Shown here in pieces: positions 34,601 to 41,074 of a stretch of DNA of 64,000 bases. The stretch lies in contig NZ_JAGPYQ010000002.1 of assembly GCF_018070025.1 (NCBI RefSeq), positions 558,001-622,000 of the forward strand, written 5' to 3'. Under the pieces are notes generated by a model, which did no database searches, had not been told where the DNA came from, and worked only from the letters and a program-made list of their open reading frames with translations. Position 1 is the stretch's first letter, and each line of letters starts with the position of its first letter. A program made the translations under genes and the position numbers. This stretch comes from Streptomyces liliiviolaceus (GTDB lineage Bacteria > Actinomycetota > Actinomycetes > Streptomycetales > Streptomycetaceae).

Positions 34601-34925
34601 GGTGAACCCGCGCTGGGGGTGCTGGCCCGAGTCGGGTCAGCAGTGGGTCGACCTGACCTGGTCCTCGGCGAGGAACCTGGCCAGGGCGGAGGTCTACTTC
34701 TTCGACGACGACCAGGGCATCGACCTGCCCGCCTCATGGAAGCTCCAGTACTGGAACGGCAGCGCCTATGTCGATGTGCCGGGCGCCGGGACCTATCCGG
34801 TGGTCAGGAACCAGTACAACTCCGTCTCCTTCACCCCGACGAGCACCACGCGACTACGGGTGCTGCTGACGGGCAACGGCACGAACTCCGTCGGCCTCCT
34901 GGAAGCGAAGGTGTACGGCCCGTGA
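31671..34925 (+). CDS. Secreted (alpha/alpha)6 glycosidase-like protein with two discoidin domains
   Basis: A 1084-residue secreted protein. The signal peptide is MKRLLVALALVIGCVVTATP with cleavage near AHAAQ. Residues 30-260 look like a beta-rich N-terminal domain; 270-680 look like an alpha/alpha barrel of the mannosylglycerate-hydrolase/trehalase kind (NIYYRWWLMRFNSLDADIPG, FHWKPGNMDRAESAYQYSGA, YYPFSVGAVPD, WTVIEDVAGLRPRSDAKVEL). Acidic residues that could be catalytic are in NMDRAES and VIEDVAGL. Two F5/8-type C (discoidin) carbohydrate-binding domains occupy about 795-945 and 950-1084. The exact CAZy family is not clear; GH142, another beta-L-arabinofuranosidase family, is my tentative guess from context. 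It overlaps the GH43 gene by four bases. Confidence 0.8.
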   Translation: MKRLLVALALVIGCVVTATPAAHAAQTIGFPTFSGPAIPAPPVANTTGDMMRSIYDAESSGTDFWMDRLLARTGNDPAGPWLMSRGRALFMKTHDPAVLGFGGHVAYWESVNDNNAYAVAISPGTFTEQVAQRRQTPSHWKSVHTSGSVSVEQTKFITDNNVAVTNLSIRNNGSAATTLQLRATSPYATSGSGSELTGQVNAYNNLTTVRPRLTGDGFAVSSGGLNRSVTIAAGATVTTKVAMGFVTDEIPASLTEYNAYAGYSAATAFATHVRAYNLWWAQNVPYIDVPEGAIKKNIYYRWWLMRFNSLDADIPGQTFQFPTSTEGVLGYNNAIALTQPMHIDDLKYLRDPSYAYGDWLSVGQTSKGARFLDNPGDPENWSNSYTQYIAEAAWKSYQIHGGQPGIAANLARYAEGDVKGQLAYYDHDDNKLIEYDWGALTGNDADAVSFHWKPGNMDRAESAYQYSGALAAAQAYEATGNTAKATEMRTLATQIKDAIVNVLWNPNRQLFEHRLKSTNEWVPWKEINNYYPFSVGAVPDTATYKQALRLYDDPAQYPVFPFYTANQVDKKAAADAGNPGSNNFSTINSTVQFRLYSSVLRNYSNSWMNATDYKKLLYWNTWAQYVGGNTQWPDANEFWADWNGTGIDYRSWIHHNILGSSNWTVIEDVAGLRPRSDAKVELSPINIGWSHFTVNNLRYRGADLTIVWDDPADGVVRYPGVPEGYSIYVNGNRTATVGSLVPFTWDPATGDVTTSGTVTHHTSVAGLKAPNQVVQSSPRMVDMLAKAGVDLTADLPNLASGATASASYTGSGSAVSGAVDGYPTNEPFWGAGGSPNSQDWYELNLGATRTLDEVRLHFKDSRPASTTYRAPSAYTIQYYDGGSWVNVADQTKSPAAPRANYNLVRFPAVSAQRIRVLATHASGAKTGLTEVKVFNRGGVQPPANLAGSATASASYTSSWESVAAVNDGIDPPSSNDTVNPRWGCWPESGQQWVDLTWSSARNLARAEVYFFDDDQGIDLPASWKLQYWNGSAYVDVPGAGTYPVVRNQYNSVSFTPTSTTRLRVLLTGNGTNSVGLLEAKVYGP

Positions 34926-36415
34926 CCCGTTCCAGATGTCTCTCCACTCTCCTCGCCGTGCTGACCCTGGCGGTCGCCCTCCTCGTGGCGCCGCCCGCCT
35001 CGGCCGCCGTGGCGTTCACCTCGGCCGGGGTGAACCAGAACGGCGGCAACTGCCTGGACCTGCCCGGGAGTTCGTCGACCAACGGCACTCAGCTGCGTGC
35101 CTTCACCTGTAGCTCGGGCGCCGACCAGAGCTTCGGCTACACCCTGGTCGCGGGGACGACCGACACGTACACGATCACCACGCAGTCCGGTCTGTGCGTC
35201 GATGTCTCCGGGGCGTCGACGGCGGACGACGCGGCGGTCATCCAGTGGCCCTGCCACAGCGCGACGAACCAGCGGTGGCGGCTCGTCCCGGTGACGGTGT
35301 CGGGCACGGACAGGACCTTCAACCTGGTGTCCGTCGGTTCCGGCAAGTGCGTGGCGCCGAGCGGTGGTTCGTCGGCCTCGAACACCAACCTGGTGCAGCT
35401 GCCGTGCTCCGCGACCGGCGGCAGGGTGTGGCGGCTGCCCGGCTTCAGCGGCGGCGGTACGAGCCCTGGCACGTTCACCAATCCGCTCGCCCAGCGCGGG
35501 CCCGACCCCTGGCTCACCTACTACGACGGCTTCTACTACCTCGCCACGACCACCTGGAACTCGACGGTCACCATGCGCAGGTCGGCCACCCTGGGCGGTC
35601 TCGCCACGGCCGCCGAGCAGGTGCTCTTCAACCTGACCCGGCCGAACGGGGCCGGCACGATGTGGGCCCCCGAGTTCCATCTGCTCGACGGCCCCAACGG
35701 CAAGCGGTGGTACTTCTACTACACGGCCGGGCGGGAACCGTACGACCTCGGCACCCAGCGGATCCATGTACTGGAGAGCGCCGGGCTCGACCCGATGGGG
35801 CCCTACAGCTTCAAGGCCGACCTGCTCGACCCCACCCAGGACAACACCTGGGAACTGGACCCGGGCATCCTCCAACTCAACGGCAATCTGTACCTGTTGG
35901 GGACCTTCTACAACGGCTCGCAGCCGATGTTCATCCGGCCGCTGTCGAACCCCTGGACCGCGAGCGGCACCCGCCGTGTCCTGTCCACCCCGACGTACGG
36001 CTGGGAGACGGTGGGCGGCGCGGTCAACGAGGGCGCCGAGGTCCTCCAGCGCGGCGGAAAGACCTTCATCGTGTACTCCGCCAGCCACTGCTCCACACCC
36101 GACTACAAGCTGGGCATGCTCACCTGGAACGGTGGTGATCCGCTCAGTTCGTCGTCCTGGGCCAAGTCGCCGAACCCCGTCTTCCAGCGGTCCAACACCA
36201 CTGGTGTGTACGGGCCCGGGCACAACGGCTTCTTCAAGTCGCCCGACGGGACGGAGGACTGGATCGTCTACCACGCCAACAGCTCCGCCTCCGGCGGCTG
36301 CGACATGAACCGGAGCACGCGGGCGCAGAAGTTCACCTGGAACGCCGACGGCACACCGAACTTCGGTACGCCGGTGGCTCTGGGCGCCGCCCAGACCGTG
36401 CCGTCGGGCGAGTGA
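34922..36415 (+). CDS. Secreted CBM13-GH43 arabinofuranosidase/arabinanase
   Basis: A 497-residue secreted enzyme. A signal peptide (LSTLLAVLTLAVALLVAPPA) precedes a ricin-type CBM13 (about 38-180) with QxW repeats such as NQRWRL and six Cys, then a Gly/Ser linker and a five-bladed GH43 domain from about 190. The catalytic trio is visible: Asp in QRGPDPWLTYYDGFYY, Asp in DPTQDNTWELDPGIL (pKa modulator) and the acid Glu in VNEGAEVL. The pattern resembles exo-1,5-alpha-L-arabinofuranosidases of Streptomyces (GH43_26), a tentative assignment. The GTG start overlaps the stop of the previous gene. Confidence 0.88.
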   Translation: MTRSRCLSTLLAVLTLAVALLVAPPASAAVAFTSAGVNQNGGNCLDLPGSSSTNGTQLRAFTCSSGADQSFGYTLVAGTTDTYTITTQSGLCVDVSGASTADDAAVIQWPCHSATNQRWRLVPVTVSGTDRTFNLVSVGSGKCVAPSGGSSASNTNLVQLPCSATGGRVWRLPGFSGGGTSPGTFTNPLAQRGPDPWLTYYDGFYYLATTTWNSTVTMRRSATLGGLATAAEQVLFNLTRPNGAGTMWAPEFHLLDGPNGKRWYFYYTAGREPYDLGTQRIHVLESAGLDPMGPYSFKADLLDPTQDNTWELDPGILQLNGNLYLLGTFYNGSQPMFIRPLSNPWTASGTRRVLSTPTYGWETVGGAVNEGAEVLQRGGKTFIVYSASHCSTPDYKLGMLTWNGGDPLSSSSWAKSPNPVFQRSNTTGVYGPGHNGFFKSPDGTEDWIVYHANSSASGGCDMNRSTRAQKFTWNADGTPNFGTPVALGAAQTVPSGE

Positions 36416-36428
36416 CCCCGCCCGACGG
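36401..36428 (+). terminator. Hairpin terminator over the GH43 stop codon
   Basis: CCGTCGGGCG (36401-36410) pairs perfectly with CGCCCGACGG (36419-36428). The TGA of the GH43 gene lies in the loop. Confidence 0.7.
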
Positions 36429-36515
36429 ACCTCCCACGGAGCTCTCACGGACCCTCCCGAGGACCTCCCCTGGACCTCTCACGGACCTCCTGAGAACCTC
36501 CCGTGGACCTTTCAG
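36424..36515. repeat. Degenerate tandem repeats of GGACCTCYC
   Basis: Between the convergent GH43 and KdgD genes, versions of GGACCTCCCAC, GGACCTCTCAC and GAACCTCCCGT recur about every 10-20 bases through the 96-base gap. No gene is seen there. The repeats may have expanded by slippage. Confidence 0.6.
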
Positions 36516-37423
36516 GAGGCGAGCACGGCGCGTCCCTCGGCGATGATGGCCGCCAGCTCCTCGATCTCCCCCGCGCCGAGGGAGGTCAGGGGCGGGCGGA
36601 CCGGTCCCGCCTTGCTGCCCTCCAGCGTCACCCCCGCCTTCACCAGGGCCACCGCGTAGCCGGGGACCCGCTTGCGCAGCCTGACCAGGGGGTGGAAGAA
36701 GGCGCGCTGGAGGGCGTCGACGCGTTGGGTGTCGTCCTCCTCCACCGCACGGTGGAAGGCGAGGGAGATGTCGGGGGCGAAGGCGAACGCCGCCGACGAG
36801 TACAGCTTCACGCCCAGGGCGCGGTAGGCGGGCTGGCTCGCCTCGGCGGTGGGCATGCCGTTGAAGAACTGGAACTCCTTGCCGGACCCGCTCAGCGCCT
36901 CACGTACGGCGGGAATGATCCGGGCGACGAGATCGAGGTCGCCGGTGCCGTCCTTGAAGCCTGTCACCGTGGGCAGTTGGGCCACTTCCGACGCGGTGTG
37001 CTCGTCGAAGCGCGCGTTGCCCCGGTTGTAGACGATCACCGGCAGGGCGGTCTCCTCGGCGACCGCGCGGACGTACGCGACCAGGCCCTCGGCGGGCGAG
37101 TCGACGAGGTAGGGAGGCATGAGCAGCAGGCCGTCCGCTCCGGCCTCGGCGGCGGCGCGGGCGAAGCGGCGGGCCAGCCCGAGCGCGCCTCCCGCCCCGG
37201 CGTACACCGGGACCCGGCCGGCCACCGCGTCGACGGCGGTCCGTACGACATCGGTGAACTCCTCGACGTCCAGGGCGTGGAACTCGCCGGTGCCGCAGGC
37301 GACGAACACGCCGCCCGGACCGGCGTCGGCCCCCGCCGAGACGTGCTCGCGCAGGGCGGCCAGGTCGACCTCACCGGTATCGGTGAAGGGAGTGACGGGG
37401 AAAAAGAGGACGCCTTCGAGCAT
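36512..37423 (-). CDS. 5-dehydro-4-deoxyglucarate dehydratase-like aldolase (KdgD type)
   Basis: A 303-residue enzyme of the DHDPS/NAL superfamily. The Schiff-base Lys is in TVTGFKDGTGDLDL and the catalytic Tyr in VIVYNRGNARF. GVFVACGTGEFHAL near residue 40 is the variant found in KdgD enzymes, which convert 5-keto-4-deoxy-D-glucarate to 2-oxoglutarate semialdehyde, CO2 and water. I chose the ATG at 37423 with GGAG six bases upstream instead of a TTG at 37435. It is the last gene of a row with two hydroxyacid dehydrogenases and a glucarate dehydratase-like gene, which supports the role. A dehydratase for a related 2-keto-3-deoxy acid is the alternative. Confidence 0.85.
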   Translation of the reverse strand: MLEGVLFFPVTPFTDTGEVDLAALREHVSAGADAGPGGVFVACGTGEFHALDVEEFTDVVRTAVDAVAGRVPVYAGAGGALGLARRFARAAAEAGADGLLLMPPYLVDSPAEGLVAYVRAVAEETALPVIVYNRGNARFDEHTASEVAQLPTVTGFKDGTGDLDLVARIIPAVREALSGSGKEFQFFNGMPTAEASQPAYRALGVKLYSSAAFAFAPDISLAFHRAVEEDDTQRVDALQRAFFHPLVRLRKRVPGYAVALVKAGVTLEGSKAGPVRPPLTSLGAGEIEELAAIIAEGRAVLAS

Positions 37424-37486
37424 GGGGGTCTCCAACTCCTGGGGCAGGGGGGCGAGGGGCGGTGGTGAGGGGGCGCGGGCGCCGGG

Positions 37487-38473
37487 TCAGCCGGCCGTGG
37501 CGGCGCCCGCGCGCACCACGTTGGCGAGCGGGCGGCCCTGTTCCAGGCGGTTGATGTTGTCGGCGATCTCCAGCGCGCGGGCGGCGAAGGTGTCGGTGGT
37601 GTGGCCCGAGTGGTGCGGGGTCATCAGCACATTGGGCAGGTCGTGGAACGGCAGCCGGCTCGGCGCCTGGGGCGGGCCCGACCACCACACGTCCAGCGCG
37701 GCCCCGGCGATGACGCCGGTGTCCAGGGCCTCGTACAGCGCGTCCTCCTGGACGACCGGGCCGCGGGCCACGTTGACCAGCAGGGTGCCGGGTCCCATGG
37801 CCGTCAGTTCGGCGGGGCCGATCAGGCCGCGGGTGGCGGGGCCGAGGGGGACGGTGACCACGACGACGTCGGACTCGGCGAGCAGGTCGGGCAGCCGGTC
37901 GTTGCCGCCGATCCAGTCGGTCCGCAGGTCTTCCGGGACGGGTGCGGAGGGGTCGCGCCGTACGGCGCGTACCCGCATGCCGACCGCCTGGCAGAGGCGG
38001 GCGACCTCGGTGCCGGTCTCGCCGAAGCCGATGACGCCCACCCGGCGGCCCTCCAGCGTCGTCCCGAACGGCAGCCGCGGGTCGACGGCCACGTTGCGCC
38101 ACCGTCCGGCCCGCAGTGCGCGGTCGGCGCCGAGCACGTCGCGGGACAGCATCATGACGGACATGAGCACGTGCTCGGCGATGGAACGGCCGTGGTGGTG
38201 CGTGGTGGTGACCGACACCTGCGGGCCGAGCGCGTCCAGCGGGATGCCGTCGTAGCCGGCGCCGACGACGTGGACGAGCCGGAGCCGTCCGGCGCGCCGG
38301 GCGTCCTCGGCCGACAGTTGCGAACCGACGAACACCTCGGCGTCGGTGATGGCCTCGGAGATCCGTTCCGGGGACCAGTCGAAGGACTCCAGCCAGGTGT
38401 GCGGGCCCTCGGCGCGGGCCTTGAGGGGTTCGTGGAAGCGGCTCAGGATGCGGTGGTTGAGCATGATGTGCAC
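37487..38473 (-). CDS. D-2-hydroxyacid dehydrogenase
   Basis: A 328-residue NAD(P)-dependent dehydrogenase. The Rossmann motif is VGVIGFGETGTEVARLC, the substrate-binding Arg is in LLVNVARGPVVQED, and the catalytic His in LMTPHHSGHTTDT. The usual Glu partner (near DVWWSGPPQAPS) is not in the common DVFxxEP form, which is unusual and may mark a different substrate. The start is GTG at 38473, or ATG at 38464, only seven bases after the dehydratase stop, so the genes are co-transcribed. It probably acts on a 2-keto acid or hydroxypyruvate-like intermediate of sugar-acid breakdown. Confidence 0.87.
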   Translation of the reverse strand: MHIMLNHRILSRFHEPLKARAEGPHTWLESFDWSPERISEAITDAEVFVGSQLSAEDARRAGRLRLVHVVGAGYDGIPLDALGPQVSVTTTHHHGRSIAEHVLMSVMMLSRDVLGADRALRAGRWRNVAVDPRLPFGTTLEGRRVGVIGFGETGTEVARLCQAVGMRVRAVRRDPSAPVPEDLRTDWIGGNDRLPDLLAESDVVVVTVPLGPATRGLIGPAELTAMGPGTLLVNVARGPVVQEDALYEALDTGVIAGAALDVWWSGPPQAPSRLPFHDLPNVLMTPHHSGHTTDTFAARALEIADNINRLEQGRPLANVVRAGAATAG

Positions 38474-38480
38474 GGTCGGG

Positions 38481-39755
38481 TCACCACCGGGGGGTCTTGG
38501 TCGAGAAGGAGGGGTCCACGGTGCGCATGTAGCCGGTGTCGTCGCGGTCGCGCAGTCCGCAGTCGAGGTACTGCCGGTGGAGCCGGGCGAGGGCGTCCCG
38601 GTCCAGTTCCACGCCCAGGCCGGGAGCCGTCGGGACAGTGACGCGGCCCTCGGTGAACTTCAGGACCCCGGTGTCGACGACGTCCTCGTCCGGCTGCTTC
38701 CAGGGCGTGTGCGTGTCGCAGGCGTAGGTGAGGCGCGGGGTGGCCGCCGCGAGATGGGTCATCGCGGCGAGGCTGATGCCAAGGTGGGAGTTGGAGTGCA
38801 TCGACAGGCCGAGGCCGAAGGTGTCGCAGATCGCGGAGAGTTGGAGGCCGCGCCGCAGCCCGCCCCAGAAGTGGTGGTCGGACAGCACGATGCCCACGGA
38901 GCCGCGGGCCACGGCCGGGGCGAGGTCGTCGAAGGAGACGACGCACATGTTGGTCGCCAGGGGTGTCGGTGTCCCCGCGGCCACGGCCGCCATGCCGTCG
39001 ATGCCCTCGGTCGGGTCCTCCAGGTACTGCAGGTCGCCGTCCAGTTCGCGGGCGACGTGCAGCGAGGTCTCCGTGCTCCAGGCGGCGTTGGGGTCGAGGC
39101 GCAGCGGCAGGTCGGGGAAGGCCCGGCGCAGGGCCTTGATCGCCGCGATCTCCTCGTCGGGCGGGAAGACGCCGCCCTTGAGCTTGATGGAGGAGAAGCC
39201 GTATTCGTCGATCATGCGGCGGGCCTGGTCGACGAGGCCCGCCGGGTCGAGGGCGGCGCCCCGGTCGTCGTCCGGCTGTCCGGGGTGTGCGGCCCATTTG
39301 TAGAAGAGGTAGGCGCTGTAGGGGACCGAGGGACGGACGGCGCCGCCCAGCAGGTCGCTGACCGGCCTGCCGAGCAGCTTGCCCTGGATGTCCAGACAGG
39401 CGACGTCGAAGGGCGACATGACCCGGTCCACGGCGCTGCTGCCGGTGACCATCCCGGACATGCCGTCGCCGCCGGAGGTGTCCTCCCCCAGCGCGCGTGT
39501 GGTGCGGGCGATCAGGTCGTTGAGGTTCCAGACGTCCAGGCCGACCAGTTCCCCGGCGGCCCGGCGCAGGCGTTCCAGATGGACCGTGCCGCCGTAGGTC
39601 TCACCGATGCCGGTGACTCCGGACTCGGTGGTCAGCTCGACGATCGTGCGCAGCGCGTACGGCTCGTGCACCCCGACCGTGTTGAGGAGTGGGTAGTCCT
39701 TGAAGGCCACGGGGGTCACGGTGACGTCGGCGATGCGTGCTGCGTTCCCTGCCAT
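38481..39755 (-). CDS. Glucarate dehydratase-like enolase-superfamily enzyme
   Basis: A 424-residue acid-sugar dehydratase. Signature residues of the GudD group are in place: Lys-x-Lys in SSIKLKGGVFP, metal Asp in LRLDPNAAW, Glu in LEDPTEGIDG, Asn in LATNMCVV, and the catalytic His in LGLSMHSNSHLGISLA. LSDHHFWGGLR is also typical of actinobacterial members. It would convert D-glucarate or L-idarate to 5-keto-4-deoxyglucarate, the substrate of the KdgD-like enzyme in the same operon. The ATG at 39755 has GAGGA upstream; the ATG 15 bases earlier has none. The exact acid sugar used is not proven. Confidence 0.85.
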   Translation of the reverse strand: MAGNAARIADVTVTPVAFKDYPLLNTVGVHEPYALRTIVELTTESGVTGIGETYGGTVHLERLRRAAGELVGLDVWNLNDLIARTTRALGEDTSGGDGMSGMVTGSSAVDRVMSPFDVACLDIQGKLLGRPVSDLLGGAVRPSVPYSAYLFYKWAAHPGQPDDDRGAALDPAGLVDQARRMIDEYGFSSIKLKGGVFPPDEEIAAIKALRRAFPDLPLRLDPNAAWSTETSLHVARELDGDLQYLEDPTEGIDGMAAVAAGTPTPLATNMCVVSFDDLAPAVARGSVGIVLSDHHFWGGLRRGLQLSAICDTFGLGLSMHSNSHLGISLAAMTHLAAATPRLTYACDTHTPWKQPDEDVVDTGVLKFTEGRVTVPTAPGLGVELDRDALARLHRQYLDCGLRDRDDTGYMRTVDPSFSTKTPRW

Positions 39756-39788
39756 GAATGCCGTCCTCATATGTAGTCCGCGTTCTCA

Positions 39789-39818
39789 TTTGTAGACAGC
39801 CACCCTCGCGGCTGTCAA
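39789..39818 (-). promoter_or_regulatory. Promoter of the dehydratase operon with inverted repeat
   Basis: On the minus strand TTGACA (39813-39818), an 18-base spacer and TACAAA (39789-39794). The spacer is framed by GACAGCC (39795-39801) and GGCTGTC (39810-39816), so a regulator dimer could sit on the promoter. The same repeat could also act as terminator of the gene ending at 39826. CTACAAATGA and CTACATATGA repeat directly downstream. Confidence 0.55.
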
Positions 39819-39825
39819 TGGGCGA

Positions 39826-40803
39826 TCACGGAACCGGGGTGACCAGGACCCCCTCCGCCAGGAACCGCCGGACGTTGTCCAGGACCAGGTCGGCCATCGC
39901 CTGCCGTGTCTCGTGCGTCCCGCTGGCCACATGGGGCAGCAGGAGCACCCGGTCCGACTCCAGCAACCCCTGCGGCACGTTCGGTTCGTCGGCGAAGACG
40001 TCGAGCGCCGCACCCGCGATCCGCCCCTCCCGCACCGCCGCGACCAGGGCGGGCTCGTCGACCACGCTGCCGCGCGCGACGTTGACCAGGAAGCCCCGGG
40101 GGCCGAGCGCGTCGAGCACCTCCGCCGAGACCAGGCCCCGGGTGCCCGGCCCGCCCGCGACCGTGACGACGACCGCGTCGCACTCGGCGGCCAGCTCCCG
40201 CGCGGTCGGGACGTGGCGGTAGGGGACGTCGGCCACCGGGGTCCGCGAGCAGTACGCGATGTCCGTGCCGAAGCCTTCGAGGCGGCGCGCGACGGCCCGG
40301 CCGATCCGGCCGAGCCCGAGGATGCCCACGCGCTTCCCGCTCACCCGGGAGGTCAGCGGGTAGGGCGCCGCCGTCCACTTGCCGGCCCGTACGTACCGGT
40401 CGGCGGCCGACAGTTCGCGCATCACGTCGATCAGACCGCCGACGGCGAGGTCTGCCACGCAGTCGTCGAGCACGTCGGGGGTGTTGCTGACGTCGATGCC
40501 GCGCGCCCGGGCGTGGGCCACGTCCGTGGTCTCGTAGCCGACGCCGAAGTGGACGATCGCGCCCAGCCGCGGCAGCGCGTCCATCAGGGAGTTGGCGACG
40601 CCGAACCGCGCGCTGGTCACCGCGGCCACCACGTCACCGGCCTCCTCGCGCAGATAGGCCGCGGGGTCGGGCAGTTCATGCAGCCGCACGGTGCGGTGGC
40701 GCTCGGCCAGCGCCTTCTCCAGGGCGGGGAGCAGCGGGGACACCTGGAGGACGGTGCCCGGGGCGGCCGGGACATCGAGAGCGGGGGTGTCGGGGTGGGT
40801 CAT
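39826..40803 (-). CDS. D-2-hydroxyacid dehydrogenase (glyoxylate/hydroxypyruvate reductase-like)
   Basis: A 325-residue dehydrogenase with the complete family signature: Rossmann motif VGILGLGRIGRAVARRL, substrate Arg in LVNVARGSVVDEPAL, Glu in LDVFADEPNVP and His in LLPHVASGTHETR. The ATG at 40803 has GGGAG eight bases upstream. It is the gene nearest to the divergent importer and precedes the dehydratase operon on the same strand. It differs from the dehydrogenase at 37487 in retaining the standard Glu, so the two are unlikely to be redundant. Confidence 0.9.
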   Translation of the reverse strand: MTHPDTPALDVPAAPGTVLQVSPLLPALEKALAERHRTVRLHELPDPAAYLREEAGDVVAAVTSARFGVANSLMDALPRLGAIVHFGVGYETTDVAHARARGIDVSNTPDVLDDCVADLAVGGLIDVMRELSAADRYVRAGKWTAAPYPLTSRVSGKRVGILGLGRIGRAVARRLEGFGTDIAYCSRTPVADVPYRHVPTARELAAECDAVVVTVAGGPGTRGLVSAEVLDALGPRGFLVNVARGSVVDEPALVAAVREGRIAGAALDVFADEPNVPQGLLESDRVLLLPHVASGTHETRQAMADLVLDNVRRFLAEGVLVTPVP

Positions 40804-40941
40804 GGTGGTACTCCCGTCGGTGCTGAAGGTTCGCTGACGTGCGGTGTCCGCCACGGCGTCCGGGACACCGGGGCGGCCGGGCCTCACGGTGCTCGCCCGG
40901 CAGCGGGCGGTGACGGTCGCAGATCCGTCGACGCACATCCC

Positions 40942-40970
40942 TTGACGCTGCCACGGCACCGGTTTAGCTT
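40942..40970 (+). promoter_or_regulatory. Promoter of the Dpp/Opp-type importer operon
   Basis: TTGACG (40942-40947), a 17-base spacer and TAGCTT (40965-40970). The leader before the ATG at 41075 is about 100 bases and contains AGGAGG at 41014, which has no start codon at a proper distance. The remainder of 40804-41074 shows no gene. Confidence 0.7.
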
Positions 40971-41074
40971 CGGCGTTCACAGATGCGGACCGAGTACGTA
41001 AGTGTAAACAGCTCAGGAGGTCGGCCCGAACTCGGAACGTGACACATCAGCACTCCCCCGGAGATACGCCGACG

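Noticed and set aside
36512..37423. Dihydrodipicolinate synthase (lysine biosynthesis)
   Set aside because: The CGTGEFHAL variant and the glucarate dehydratase-like neighbour point to KdgD, not DapA.
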